64,000 bases of DNA from Mesocentrotus franciscanus (Eukaryota > Echinodermata > Echinoidea > Camarodonta > Strongylocentrotidae). A program made the position numbers and the translations under genes. Positions 11,061 through 24,253 of the stretch are shown piece by piece. Where the stretch lies: positions 18,091,744-18,155,743 of the forward strand of contig CP137670.1 of the NCBI GenBank assembly GCA_037976565.1, given 5' to 3'. Below the pieces are notes generated by a model. It was given only the letters and a program-made list of their open reading frames with translations, was not told the origin of the DNA and searched no databases. Every line of letters starts with the position of its first letter. Position 1 is the stretch's first letter.

Positions 11061-13590
11061 ATTCGATAAGAAGAAGTTACACCTAGTGCTGATTTCAGCT
11101 ACATATCCATGAAACAAAAACAGTTTTTATTAGTTCATGTTTCTAAACGCATTTGTCTCTCAAACCAATAAAAAAAAAAACACAGCATTGACAAAGTAAA
11201 AAAAATAACAACCTACCGTTTACATATGCGTTTGATAATTTACATACATGAGTATTTATAAACAAAACGTAAATATCTATTTACACTGCCATTAGGCCTA
11301 AACAAAAACGATGTTGTATTGTCCTTTAGGTGCCAAAACATGGGTCGGTCGGTCGGAAATTAATTTTTTAACTTTTAATTATGAATTACTAACAGCTGGT
11401 ATAAATTTCCATAGTTATCAACCACATATTTCCTTTAAAAGGTGTATACATTATGTATCAAATAATGAAAAGGATATAACAATGCTACTCGAGTTTCGTT
11501 TCAAGCTGTAAATATTAACCTTATAAAATTATAAATTATAAAAACAAATACTATTAGACACAACCACGTGTTCTTGCAAAATATATTTGAATATTTTGTT
11601 TGAACTTCGCTAATTATTTTGTCACGCAAGCCTAATTACAATTTAATAAGAAGTGCTATTCTCTTAGCAATCCTAGGTTTACTTATCGGAATAATGTAAA
11701 AATATCATAATATATATATATACACACAAAATAATGTATTCATATACATATAGGCGCATAATTAGAAGCTACAATGAAGATTACAATTACCTTCAAGGGA
11801 CATCAGTAAAGCGAAAAGTATAATTGTTTAATCGTAATGGTGAGATGAAGTACTAAAGTAAAATGTATCATTTATTACGACTACAATGCGAAAATAATGA
11901 ATTACCTGAAGGCCATTAAACAACCAAAGGCAAAAATAGATCGTTGTCTATTTTTGCAACCCTACTTGACCAATACCAACTATAATGAGACGAATGAACA
12001 GACACAGATATTGCACTATAAGAACAAGACACTGAAACATATCCTTCTCTGCAATGAAATAAACATAGTTTGGTATGATGAAATACAATTTGGAATCGGG
12101 AAAAAGGCAGCATGATTCAGGAAGGGAAAAGGGATCGTCTCAATACTAGTCTAGTAGCTTAGGCAGCAGGACGAGGCACAGAAAACGGCTTGGCTATTAA
12201 ATTTTCGTTCACGTGTTACGAGGCACTACCAAATAAACATGTTGACATTGCTCAAAAATATGCAAAATTCGAAACCTGATGTTCATTTGAAGAAATCTGG
12301 AACACTAATGAGAAATTTGCTGTAGCATCACCAGGAAGACAAAGGCAATGATGATGTATTGTACATATATAAAAGCATTCAATTTTTTTATAAGCGTTTG
12401 CGTAGCTGGGGGAAATTACATACCATTGTCTTTTGTAGAATATTAGTTTAGTCTGACATGTCTGACATTGCTACTTATACGTTGATATTGTTTGCTGTAA
12501 TGCAACAAGTGGCCAACTTTGGCAAAAGTTACATACCACTTTCTCAAGTTAGCTCATTGATGACTGACAGATGATGTCACAAGGGGAATGAGATATGGAG
12601 GATTTTTAGGGTAGAGCTTAGCAAGTTTGAAAATAAAATATTTCAAATAACTATTTAAAAAACTATGAAACACATTCAGAAGTTAACATATCAATAAATA
12701 CTATGTATGCAGGACTACACACCAACAGGAATGAACTTGTATTTGGATGGCATGGGCAATTATTTCCTTCCCTTGTATATTCTTGTTTATTTTTTACTCT
12801 GATAAATGTATTTGTGTTTTTGTTTCGAATGTGTTTATGTGCATGAGTGAGTATGTGTAAATGCAAACCAGACCGAAGCATTTACGTCCCTGATCATGCC
12901 GAATCTAGTATCCATATGTGACAAGCCGACTGTAGGAATTTCCCATGGTCCAATATAAAGCTCCAGACGCTCGCTTGCTCAACATCCACCATGCAGTAAT
13001 TCACTCCTCGCTATGATTACGATTGAGAAACAATACATTGATGATTTAAACCAAAATATACCCTTCTTGTGTATTTTGTTACATTAACACGATTGTCCTT
13101 TGATCTCTCAATATCACATATGGTCCAAAATAATACAAATCAAACGAAGACGACGAGGTTGAAAGCTTGTGTAGCCTCCCCGGTTCCAACCTTACAGTCC
13201 CTGGATATAGCTCAAATCACAGCTAGTCATTAACCCGCCAAGAGATGGCGCTATTTCACCTATAGGGCCACAACAGTACGTGTGTTAAGAGCACTTAGTT
13301 TTCAAACAAAAGAGAGGATGAGAATTACAGATTTGTAATTTTAAAAGGAAATTCGCATAACCTCTGTTCCTAATCTTTTCCATTTCCAAAAAGGTATAAG
13401 ATACCCTCTCCCAACACAAGCACATATACACTTCAACAAGGACCGTCTAAACCCTGCCATTGACCACTTCCTTTCTCATATGTAGACCACATTAAAGAAA
13501 CAACAAACCTTAATAGACAAATGCTCTAAAGGAAAGTGGAAAAGACAAAAAGACAGATTCACGAAAGTATATGACACCATCTAGCTGATC
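11061..13590. other. Gene-free stretch
   Basis: AT-rich sequence with short unremarkable ORFs (for example 11897-12115) and a short TA run near 11711. No gene, RNA or complete repeat recognised. Confidence 0.5.
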
Positions 13591-13599
13591 GCTGACTAT

Positions 13600-13975
13600 T
13601 GATTTGATTGGGAAAATAGTTTTTGGTCCGTGTAACAAACTTTATAGGCCATTTTCGTAATGTACTCAAATTTATACGTATGCCTTGGTGAATCGCCTCG
13701 ATTAGAATGATGTCATAACTTGGTACTAATAAATGTATCTTAATAGTCAAAATTCGAATTGCATACATTAGTTGTTGCTTGCTAGGACAAACTTTATGGC
13801 TTGCCCTACCTGACAACACGTAATAATTATACGCAATCTGCATTTGACTCTTGATGATACAATTATTCTAAAAGGTAAATAAAGTAATTCGTATCGAGGC
13901 AGTTAAGTATAAATTTAATTACATTATGAAAATGGCCCATTGAGAAGCGTGGCTAAAAACTTAATTGCCAGATGA
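13600..13975. repeat. Inverted-repeat element at the start of the duplicated unit
   Basis: Arms at ~13615-13690 and ~13890-13970 are inverted copies of each other: the left arm contains GGCCATTTTCGTAATGTA and the right arm its near complement. Related sequence occurs at 47460-47750 and in part at ~17450-17510, so this is also a dispersed repeat. Confidence 0.6.
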
Positions 13976-14107
13976 TCGCCAAATATAGGATCTAAAGTAT
14001 GCAAAGTGAATCCCATCCATAGAATTATCATTTTGCATAGCAATATAACAGAGGGTTCGTGAGAGAAACATGCATACATTGAATCACTTTACCATGATTG
14101 TAGACTG

Positions 14108-14392
14108 TGGAGTGTTTCACAAAGACTAAGATCGACTTTAAGTTTTACTTAACTATGGCAGGCCGTTCATGTCACTGTTTGCTCTCACCATTGTAATCTT
14201 TAGATTATATTTTTTCCTTCAATAATGAATAATCAAAAATGGTAAATTCTGTAGATTTGTGACCATGATTTGTACGTCCCTTGAGAAACCAATGCCAGTA
14301 AATGGTGAGAGCAAACATTGGCATGATCGGCCTGCCATAGTTAAGTCCAACTTAAAGCCGATCTTAGTCTTTGTGAAACACTCTCCAGGTCT
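14108..14392. mobile_element. Foldback MITE with ~70 bp arms
   Basis: The left arm, starting GTGTTTCACAAAGACTAAG and ending near CTATGGCAGGCCG, is mirrored by the right arm at ~14325-14386. A second short inverted segment (TTTGCTCTCACCATT) lies inside. It sits in DNA absent from unit B. Confidence 0.8.
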
Positions 14393-14469
14393 ATTAAACT
14401 GTACCGGTGTATACTACAGAACAATTGGGCGCATTTGTTATGCCTTCTTCTTCTTTCGTGTCCATCATC

Positions 14470-15370
14470 TAAGCTCAAATGTTCTGCCAGGCTCTTGCAC
14501 ACTGGAGGGCCTTCTCATTTGCTGCCACTAGGTCTTCCAGGCAGCATTGGTCATCTAGGAGTGGGCATCTTAATAGGTGTGACATAGATTGCACTGATGT
14601 TCCACACTTGCAGTCAGTGTCTGTGTCATCTGTGTATCCCCATTTATTCATATTGTATTTGCATAGCCCCATCCCTGTGCGAAGCCTATTGAGGGACTTC
14701 CACGTCTTCCAGTCACATATATGGCCAGGTGGCAGCTATTCCTTGGTCGGGTTTGGTAGCTTTCCGTGGTGGTAGTTTTCACAACGTTTTTCTTCCCACA
14801 AGGCCATTGTGGTTGATTGAGGAGGTTTTGGCAGTGGCTGGACTGCACGAAGGAAGCTTTTCCTTGACTTCAGGCGGGTAGGGCCAGGTTGATGAGAGTA
14901 AAGTGGATGGCGGGTGTCCTCAACTTGTCTGCTGCGTTCGGTCCTACTTGCAACTATTCTGCGGACATCGGATGGAGCAATGCCGGCCAGGATGTGCAAG
15001 CTGTCCCATTCGTGGGCTTGAGGCAGCCAGTGATGCATCTGCAGCTGTCGTTGAGTGCTGCATCAAATTTCTTTGCATTTGATGATCTTTCCCATACAGG
15101 GCAGGCATATTCTGCTGCAGAGTACCACAACGCAAGAGCAGTTGGCCTCAGCGTGGAGGAATTGGCACCCCAAGACGAGTTTGCCAGTTTGCGTAGGAGG
15201 TTGTTCCTTGTCCCGACTCTACCCTTCACCTTTTGAACATGCTGTTTGTAGGAAAGGGTTCTGTCAAGGGTGATTCCAAGGAAGACAGGGTGATCGCAGT
15301 GTTTTATGTCCTTCATTAATGCATACCCAAGATGTTGTGTGCCCGGGCAGGTTGTGTATCCGGACATTTA
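14470..15370 (-). pseudogene. 5'-truncated LINE (non-LTR retrotransposon): reverse transcriptase C-terminus and tail
   Basis: On the minus strand the frames in order read FLGITLDRTLSYKQHVQKVK and ALWYSAAEYACPVW (the post-catalytic RT region), then DVRRIVASRTERSRQ with RHPLYSHQP and RLKSRKSFLR. They end with MNKWGY, CKCGTSVQSM and HLLRCPLL before the stop. At least two frameshifts separate these pieces. The catalytic YADD region and endonuclease are missing. Unit B lacks this block, so it arrived after the duplication, near 14068-15376. Confidence 0.85.
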
Positions 15371-15600
15371 ATTGATTTTAAACAGCAATTTGTAGAAGTT
15401 TTACAAGCAATATTTCCTAAATCCTATACAACTTATGTTGGACAATTATTATAAAGGATTACTATTCACGATTGGTTAGTGCTATTTGATAGATATTCTC
15501 CGTTAAATCCGAGTATCTAGAAACCCAAAGCCCCAACATAAAACTTTCCTTAGCCAATGGGTAGATGCACATTTTCATTTCCATTAGGTTGCAAGCCTAA
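15345..15600 (+). repeat. ~250 bp direct repeat, left member (unit A)
   Basis: Aligns with 16217-16480 (shared GTATCCGGACA, AAGCAATATTTC, CTTATGTTGGACAATTAT, TTAAATCCGAGT). The pair brackets the putative first exon. Unit B has an equivalent pair at 47876-48050 and 49285-49580. Confidence 0.8.
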
Positions 15601-15787
15601 TTTAAGGGTTTATTAAGTGTCTGGACCACCCAACCCCACCCCTCCTTTATTTACTCTGCAATACCGTACCGGTAGTAAAAAGGGGCCTTCCCGTATGTGC
15701 ACAGTGGTTGTATGCCCTTTGACCAAACACAACGCGCCGCGCCCATGATCTGGATTCGCTAAAATGCATTTAGTTTTCCAGCTCGCA

Positions 15788-15914
15788 GCTCGATAAAAGG
15801 ATATCACCAGACTTCTTTTTCGATATGTTGAAGGATTTATCACATGTTGGGAACCCACACACTCCATACACTATACATTATCACTCAGACGGTATCAGGC
15901 AAACTGCTCAACAG
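15788..15914 (+). promoter_or_regulatory. Putative promoter and noncoding first exon of semaphorin-like gene A
   Basis: A TATA-like CGATAAAAGG (15791-15800) is followed about 115 bp later by a strong splice donor (ACAG|GTAAGT, exon end 15914). The same arrangement is kept in unit B (48205-48214 and 48363). The first coding exon of gene A begins at an acceptor, so an upstream noncoding exon is required. This is the best candidate I see, but an 8.2 kb intron is implied and there is no transcript evidence. Confidence 0.35.
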
Positions 15915-16216
15915 GTAAGTTTAACTTTAAAAGAGTAGGGAATGTAAAATAACTTGTCGGTTCATGCCAGGCATCTGATATAGGTGCTAGTAGTAGCGCT
16001 ACTTTCCTTCAGATTACATCTTACAATATAAACCTATATTTATATGTAATTAATTTATTCTCAGAATGATGGTCGAAAAAGATCTCGCCCTAATTGTGTG
16101 TTTTCATCCTTGCCTTGGTGGTGGTGATGGAATTTTCATTTAACTGCTTGACTATACTGAATTATCTAATTCCCCTTCGTGTAATGTATGTACCGCACAT
16201 GTATAGTCAGACGCTG

Positions 16217-16480
16217 TGTGTCTGGACAGGCTGAGTATCCGGACAGTTGATTTAAAACAGCAACTTGTAGAAGTTTACAAGCAATATTTCATAAATCCTA
16301 TAAAACTTATGTTGGACAATTATCCTAAAGGAAAAATATTCACGAATGGTAAGTGCTATGTGATAAATATTGTCCGTTAAATCCGAGTGTCCAGACACCT
16401 AAAGCCCCATCACTACATTTACCTTGGCCAATGCGTAAATGTACATTCCCTTTTCCATTAGGATGCAAGCCTACCTGTAC
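16217..16480 (+). repeat. ~250 bp direct repeat, right member (unit A)
   Basis: Partner of 15345-15600, offset about 865 bp. Confidence 0.8.
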
Positions 16481-16984
16481 TTGTAATATTCAATGCCTTG
16501 GAAATACATACACATTTCCATAAAATACACATACAATTTTAAAATGATTTAGCTTTATAATACCCGTTTTTGTTGTTGATAAAATATTATTTGTTTTATC
16601 CATATTTTACAGTTTTACCTGTATAAGTTTAGTTAATACTAGAACTTCTTTCCCTTATTTTTTCTTGTTTAATGTTGCAGTCCTTTTTGTGTTTTTTTCG
16701 ATTTGTTAATATAATTCATTATGCAAATTTGTATCATTAAAGTGCATGAGGCCATGAAGATCCTTCCATATCCACCACTGTATGCCTATACATTGTGAAA
16801 ATTATACCCAATTTGATTATCTCAATAACAATTAAATCATATGGGTGAAGTTTGCTGAGCGTCTGTAAAATGGGCGTTTGGTACGAATGCTTCGCGGGAG
16901 TTGGATAATGTGCATATCTTGTGTGCGGGCAACCCTGAATCCAATGACCCGGATCATAGTACCAGTAGAAGTACTAAGAGTGTT

Positions 16985-17095
16985 CGAATGTGTGCTTGTG
17001 TCATTGTGTTTTTATACAGACGTGTATCAATCAGATCTGATTATTTACGTCTGGGGACGGACATTTAACGTCACCATCCTAAAGACTTAGGGACA
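16985..17095 (-). mobile_element. SINE 3' tail fragment
   Basis: The reverse complement contains GGATGGTGACGTTAAATG, CCCCAGACGTAAATAATC and GATTGATACACGTCTG, matching 10018-10085 of the 7SL-like SINE. It falls in ~1 kb (16690-17680) present in unit A and absent from unit B. Confidence 0.7.
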
Positions 17096-18831
17096 TTGTC
17101 ATCCCATTAATCACTATATAAGCCAAATATATTATTATTTGTATTCTTCTTATAACTGTATTATGTTGGATCACATTAAGACAATTTTACGTAGCATGTT
17201 AATTCTTTTAAATCAGAGCTACCATGTTCTGCATTTGAATGATACATGTAAATAACTTTACAGTTAATGCAGGATAGCCAATTGATCCCAAATATAAGAA
17301 TGCATTTTTTTAGTATAATTGATTCCAACACAATTAAAACATGATAACAATATAATAAATTGCGATTTAAATTTAAAAAAAATAAATAAAAAAATAATCA
17401 CAATTTTGTTCCAACCCTGCCTATTTTGCAACCGCCAATGTATTCAACTCGCATTCTGACTATTAAGATAAAAATATTTATATCAGGTGAATGAAATAAT
17501 TTGCGACAAGGCACTTTACAACAATTTATGCAGTAAAGGTCGTTATGTTACAAAAATGGAATATTGCAGCTTTATTTAATTGAAGTACACGCAGCAACCC
17601 AAATAGCTTCCTGTGTGCACAGTTGCCGTACAATCAAACCAAACTAACATAGAATATTGCAAATAAATGCCAAATTATTTGTGTGTGAAATGTTTACCAG
17701 TGTACAGTTAATAGCAGACTTATAAAAGAAAAGAAGAACAAAAAGTAGAAGACCAAACACGAAGAAGAAGAAAAAAAAACACCCCTAGATTAATCATTTG
17801 AGACCACTCACAAACCCATATGCATAACTTGAGGTCTTATATTGTCAACAAATGTAAGTTCTAAACGCCTTACAAAGAATACGATTTCTATAACAATTTC
17901 TTTTTCATTTGGTTTATGTTATTTCACAACTGTGTATTCTGTTTATCACTCTTTAATGATGAAATATTCCTGTTATTGACTGGCTTAAAAGGTTATTTAA
18001 ATACGGATGGAGTCCAATACAAAATTAAGAAGAAAAGGTCACCTCGAATAAATGTGTGGGTGGGTACGAGTTTAATAGCATTTCATACAAACCCTTTAAC
18101 TTATCAAAATGAAATTGAAGTTCCCTTGCATCTAATTTTCTTGAAAAGGCAATTTCGAAAATAATGATACCCAAAGAAAAGATGTTAATTGTGTTTATAT
18201 AAATTAATTTTAGATGATTAGTCCATGAACAATACGAATCGAACACTTACTTCACTTGCACACACACACACTTGCACACACTTGCAATTTTTTAATACTT
18301 TCTTTCAAGTAGTATTTTGAATGGCCGCGTATTAGGTCAATTTTTATTTCTTTCATTTCTGTCATTACCCACTGCCGATTTTTATCCATATTTGTGTGAT
18401 AGATACATCTTCTTTTATTATTCCCTCTCTTACTGTAAAGTGATATTTACATGTTCAACCTGATTTATTATTGAATATTTATGGACATTGACCTAAATAT
18501 TTAAATAACTATTTATCCACATCTTCGATACATTTGTATGAATCTTTATACCATTATTTTGTTGCTATATTTCTCTTGTATTTTGATGTTACATTATGAT
18601 GTAAATATCTAATTACTTTGTAAAATAGACAATATCAGCCTTGAGCTGCATGTCTTGGTTTTTTCTTTTAATAAACCAAGTCAATTCAATTCAACTTGGA
18701 CAACGTTGTGAATGGGTTACATTCCATTTCCGCCATGACGGTATTTTGATTGAGCTGTTCAAGATGCCAAATGTGAAACTATTGAGGCAGTGAAGACAAT
18801 CAAAATGTTGGATTTTAGGTACATGTACTGA

Positions 18832-19035
18832 GACGCGATGGCCCAGTGGTAGAGCAGTGGTCCTGTAACTGGGAAGTACTGGGTTCGAAACCAAGTCGAT
18901 GCACTTGTTCCATTTGGTATAAATGAATGAATCCTCATTACAAAGTCCATCGCTGAGGATTTAAAGCCGTTGGTCCCCTGGTTGCTTACTTACAAACAAA
19001 CACATGCTCTCTTAGCATTCAGGTAAAACAAACTA
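18832..19035 (+). mobile_element. tRNA-derived SINE, unit A-specific insertion
   Basis: The head carries an A box TGGCCCAGTGG and a B box GGTTCGAAACC, spaced as in a tRNA, with a ~130 bp body. Unit B at 51536-51560 runs straight across the equivalent site (TACATGTACTGTACATTCATC), giving an empty-site allele. Confidence 0.88.
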
Positions 19036-19955
19036 TCCAATCAAACCAAACATTCACCGTGTCTCACCTCTCGATTCTGGTCCCAAATTCACCAACAAAG
19101 ACCGTGCCAGAGATAACAACTTGCTCTTTGTGACTTCTGCCAATTGTTGTTATCTTTCAGCTGCTATGCTTGGAAATAAAATTGAAGTATAAACTAATCC
19201 CAAACTGATTATAGCTGAAGTACTGCACATTGTACTGAAGTACTTTGGACTTGATTACACTGTAATGAAATACTTAGGACATGATTGCATTGTTAATTTT
19301 GATGAACATGTCACGACTACTACTGCAAAACTACTAAATTATTGTTGAGAATCAAACCACAAACAGTCAATCAAAAACCAAAATTGGTCAAACATTATTC
19401 AGCAATTAATTTTGTTTAATCGAAATAAACTCAAAGTCAGTAGCTAAGTGAGGATCAAAATTAATAGATGTATACAAGTTCAAATACTGTAGAGCTCTGC
19501 TTTATCTCTCTATTTTCATACAGACTGCTCTCTGCAGAACATTCAGATAAATTAACATTTAATTATCTTAACCATTGACATAGCAGAAAATGGACAAGTC
19601 TAAAACAATATGATAGCCTAAAAGAGAAAGAGAACCAATGGAAATGAATGAGAAGTGAGTAAAGGGAAATAATAAAATCACTGACAGGTCAATAACATTG
19701 GAGAAAATCACAAAAGAGGCAGTGATTGAATAAGGAGAATAATTTAAGAAACGGAAATGGAAAAGTATATGGGAAGTTTTATGTGACACTGAATTAATAA
19801 CATATGAAACATTACAAAATTTAAGTCTCACACTAATATATACAAGCACATGACGCCACTCAGGCCTGTACACAAGGTTGTACATTTATGACATTTCTGC
19901 ATATATGTTGTTCCCTGTTTTAGTAGATTGCCAATCACCATGATCATCCTATTAA

Positions 19956-20240
19956 AGGGAGTATAGCATCGCAAATACTGGTTAACGCCATCTACGTATT
20001 CTTTTGGACAACTGCACGTAAACGAATGGACTTGATTAACGGTAGTCAGCGACTTAATCTGTACATGGTCAGCGCGCGCTAGAGTTCGCGAAACACACCG
20101 AAGATCTCCTCACGCTTCGGTTTCGCGTATGTCGCACGTACGTGAGTGCTGCGGTAGCGTCGTCCGTAGTCGTATTATACCTGATTGGCCCCGAGTAGGG
20201 CCATGGGAAAGACACATAATCTCGTCATGATACACTCCCT
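19956..20240. mobile_element. Second family of TTAA-flanked MITE (285 bp)
   Basis: Left end AGGGAGTATAGCATC and right end GATACACTCCCT are inverted repeats. TTAA lies immediately outside both (19952-19955 and 20241-20244). The interior is unusually GC- and CpG-rich, with a short hairpin near 20097-20135. Unit B lacks this region. Confidence 0.85.
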
Positions 20241-21202
20241 TTAAAGTTCAAAATGTTTTTGTCCAGATTCATGAAAAAAACTGCACTTGAAAAAATTATA
20301 GTAAAATATATGAAATAACTCTTTTCAATTTCACAGTCGTAGGCTTTTAAGGGGAACATGACAAAAAAGAAAAATTTAGAAGAAAAAAACAGCAACATTA
20401 AAACTTATGACGAGATTGCTCTTATAAAAATGCAGAAAAATATAATTAAGATGATCAGAAAAAACATACTCTGTGAAGTTTGCCTATAGTATTGATTAGA
20501 ACATGTAATATATAATATTTAGCAAAATTACTTAAAACCACAATAATAATGTTTTTTTGTTTTTTCCTTCAATAAACAAGTAAAACAAGAAAGAAAAATA
20601 CATCATAAATGGCAGCATGTCTTGCGGATATGACAAGCATGTCGTACGGGCAATTCTGAAATCGGTGCAAATTTCTTGATGTTACTGTAAAGCTATGTTT
20701 TGAATAGAACATTATACTGTAGCACGTATGCAAGCATCCTATCTTTTCATCTGTCTATTTGTATCCTTCTATCATCAAAGTCCATTTTATTTTTTATATC
20801 ATATTCCTTCACCATCACCATTCCCTTTGCCTTCTCTCATGCTATGTTCACGCTCCTAACTTAAGTGTCTTTTCTTCCTCCTTTCATGTTCATCCCATTG
20901 TTCATTAGATTCTTTCTTTCCAATGTGATTGGTTAAGGCCTCACTTAATATTCATAGCAGCTCATTTATATGCACTAAGATCTATGTATATTTATGTACC
21001 TCCTTTCATGTACACGCTCTGTTTTTGGAATATGTTTTTACTTACAGTTGTGATACAAATATACATGTAAATATAGATATGCAAAAAACACTAAGGTTTC
21101 AAGCATACATAATCGCAGGCGGCTCCCCACAGGCAAGCATGGAGGGTAGATGTGTTTCTTGTTCTCTGCCACGCCTTGCCTTTATCTGCACAGGCAACCC
21201 TA

Positions 21203-21205
21203 CAT

Positions 21206-21242
<37 letters not shown>

Positions 21243-21245
21243 TGA
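21203..21245. repeat. (TA)n and T-run microsatellite
   Basis: Simple TA array followed by a T run. Confidence 0.93.
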
Positions 21246-21375
21246 AAAAAATATGGTGTAATTTATCAAAACTACACACAGGGTATAAATTATGGACCAA
21301 GTTTTGTCATCAAATTGCAATCAATTTCATTAAAAAATGACATGTTTGTATGGAAAAAAATCATGTCATTCTTCA

Positions 21376-21932
21376 AAGATAGTAAGCAAATAATTACCGT
21401 TGGTAAAGGTGATGGGACAAACTATCACTTTCGAGGCTATCTGGATATTGCTATCTTTCCGAAGCGAAGCTGAGGAAAGATAGCGTATACATTCAGATCG
21501 CCGAGGAAGTGATAGTTTGCCATCGCCTAAAACCAAAAGGTGATTATTTGCTTTATATTCCACATCGGAAACATTTCACTTCTTCCGTCATTTTAGAGCC
21601 ACAAGTCAACAATTAACAGCTAGCAAACGGTGTACGATACGTACACTGCATGCAGTATGGTGGTGTGACCATAGTACGCGCGTGACCAAAGTTCGCGTAC
21701 TAACACTAAAAGCGCTTAAAGAGGAGAGCAATACGCAACGTATACAATTAAAGTGCGTTGCACTGTGTAGATAGTACTTCTGAAGATGCGTTGCGCTGTG
21801 TAGATAGTAGTACTATCCACACAGTGCAACGCACTTTCTTCTCCCATCAATGATGGGCGAACTATCTTTCATCACGTGATTTACTTTAGACCAATCGTAG
21901 AGCAAGATTCTTAGTATGTGGAATATAAAACA
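21376..21932 (+). mobile_element. Compound palindromic MITE pair
   Basis: Two inverted-repeat units lie end to end. The first (~21378-21551) begins GCAAATAATTACC and ends GGTGATTATTTGC with long palindromic arms and a central hairpin. The second (~21552-21930) has ends TTATATTCCACAT and ATGTGGAATATAA and an internal hairpin at 21750-21837. The same compound unit occurs inverted in unit B at 54211-54763, at a non-equivalent site. Confidence 0.8.
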
Positions 21933-22439
21933 CACTAGCAGTAGGCAGTTGAGTATCTAATGTATTCCAAGTGCTCTAAGACAACATTTCTGTTCCACAA
22001 CAACCCTTACCCTCACTAATGAGAGAATCAAATTTTCCTGAACTAGGCAACCACAACTGGTTTGTAACATTATGTCCAACATGGTTAAAAGCGAGCATCA
22101 GGCAATATTATGAACTATAATATAATATTAAAACTAACTAACTGTTTTCAGATCGATTACATTACGGTGGAGAAAGTTCGTTTATTATATAAAGTTTGCT
22201 ATTTGTTTCAACGGCTGCATATTTCTTGCGTCAAAATCCATCTCTGTCTTAAGTATCAGTCAACATTCCTCATGATGTACATTCTGAGTTTATTCAAGAT
22301 TTTTCTTTTTTTAAAGAATTGTGTTAAACATACAGGGTGTTCATGAAGCAAATGGGCATTCATACAATCAGGCAATGTTTGTTCATTACTTGAACTTCAA
22401 CCTGATTCCATGTGACTGTATGAAACAGTTTGTACACAG

Positions 22440-22660
22440 AGCGAATGCTATCATGTCGTACGGACATGTACGGACATGTATGGCTGTATGGACAAAATAT
22501 TATGGCTTATTTTTCATGAGTAAAAGAATTCTCTTTTAGCTGTGAATTTTTAGTTTTTCACGGAGCTAATTTAGAAATTAGTTGATTTGCAAGTCAGAAG
22601 CTTATAGAACTGAATTGCGGGGAAATAAAAGTTTTGCATGTCGTACGGACATAAGTTTTA
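22440..22660 (+). repeat. Recurring near-palindrome ATGTCGTACGGACAT
   Basis: The 15 bp motif appears at ~22452 and ~22638, with variants at ~20638, ~52036 and ~52662. It is one base short of a perfect 16 bp palindrome. Function unknown. Confidence 0.5.
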
Positions 22661-23869
22661 AAAGTTTTTTTCTGAAAATTTAATATCACCTTCTAATATG
22701 CACTCGGATTATTTTAAGTCACTGTAAACACCAATCATATCCTTATCCATTGTCTTGTAATTTGGAGGTGTATGCTGTGTATAAATTAAATGGCAATACA
22801 TTAAAATGTTGGGGGGTTTAATATTATTTGTTTCCCCCAAAATAGCATGTATGACATATTTTTTGGTAAGAAGATTCCTTTTTCTGGATAGTTAAGATAT
22901 CTTGCGAAAATATTTCAGCATTTTCCAACTTTGAAGAAAATTGCACTCTAGTCTGTAGCTTGTGGTACATGCTACTACTGCCCGTCTGCGCTATTTTGGC
23001 CAGAAGGGATTATACCTCCCAGCATGGTCACTGACAGGTGGTTATCTCATGAACTCAGCTCTAAATTAACATAAGAAAACGAGGATCATGGGGGATAAAC
23101 GGGCACCGCTTAGGCATTGTTTTCTATATAGAGGGAGCAAGAAGCTACAAGTAGCGCAGTGGGGCTTTAGTTTACACTACTGCTGCATTAATGTGAAATG
23201 CATACGTCGTATGAATATGTAATATCATGGCAAGCATGAGTTTGGGTGCATGGAAGTTCTTTCACGTCTCTTTCAATATTTATCACATTTCGTAATGCAT
23301 CAAACGGAAGGAACGTAAATTAACTATTTAACTCATCAGCCAATAGACATGTACTACCAGTTCATTAGAATCCGAGGCGAGGGCTAAAGTTATGTGAAAC
23401 AAAGGGAATAATTTGAAATCCCTCTTAAATCATTTGTTAAACTGGTCCATTAAACTAAGCTTACATGTAAATCTAGTCCACTGCCTGGACTTTTTCCGTG
23501 TCGCGCGCCATACAGCTGACAAAATAACACACCCTCAACGCTATTAAACTGGAGACATCCCTTGCATCTCATTTTAGTGTATTTTCGGGGTCGCACGATC
23601 TGTGTGGGATGCGGGTAAGGGAGGAAAACATAGATGATTATAGAATGAAAAATATATACAAACGGACAGAACGGACTACTGCAAACCCATGTTGGGTTAA
23701 AGTAGGTTGAATATCGGTGAACGATTGGAGAAGGCATAATTTGCATAATTGTAATGGAATCCAGTGACTGGGGAATATTACTACATTTATAAAAAAAGCA
23801 CTGTGGTCGTTTTAATTGTAACTTGTAAGGTGCTGTATAAAACAATATTATTATTATATGTATCATCAT

Positions 23870-23880
23870 TATTATTGTTA

Positions 23881-23926
<46 letters not shown>

Positions 23927-24034
23927 TAGTTGTTGTAGTGTAGTACAGTAGTACAAATAGTAATAGTAGTATAGCACTAGTAGGTCTAGTAGTAGTATGA
24001 TATTGAAGATGATGATGGTAATGACAATAAATAA

Positions 24035-24065
<31 letters not shown>

Positions 24066-24070
24066 TTACT
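23870..24070. repeat. (ATT)n microsatellites
   Basis: Two ATT arrays at ~23880-23922 and ~24040-24068, upstream of the first coding exon. The unit B equivalent is expanded into AGT arrays (53820-54085). Confidence 0.93.
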
Positions 24071-24171
24071 GTAATTTTTATTATTACTATTAATGATATG
24101 AAGTATAAGAGTTGTAAACTATCAATATTTGGCTAATTTTCTCTGTTCACATTCTCATTTCAGTTTCAAGA

Positions 24172-24253
24172 ATGTTTGAGGGACAGATACTAGCAGTCAT
24201 CCTATGCACAGCATGTCTCACAGCCCTAAGTGAGCAAGCTGTTTTAACCTGTG
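24172..24253 (+). CDS. Gene A exon 1: start codon and signal peptide
   Basis: Acceptor TCTCATTTCAG ends at 24163 and the ATG is 8 nt inside. The peptide MFEGQILAVILCTACLTALS is a typical secretory signal, followed by EQAVLTC. The donor is G|GTAAGT at 24254 and the exon ends in phase 1. Gene B keeps the same structure. Confidence 0.8.

Noticed and set aside
21366..21563. 65-codon ORF shared by the two compound MITE copies
   Set aside because: Lies within a palindromic element; shared because the element was copied.
23450..23977. 175-codon minus-strand ORF
   Set aside because: Half is an ATT-array translation, the rest is not conserved in unit B.
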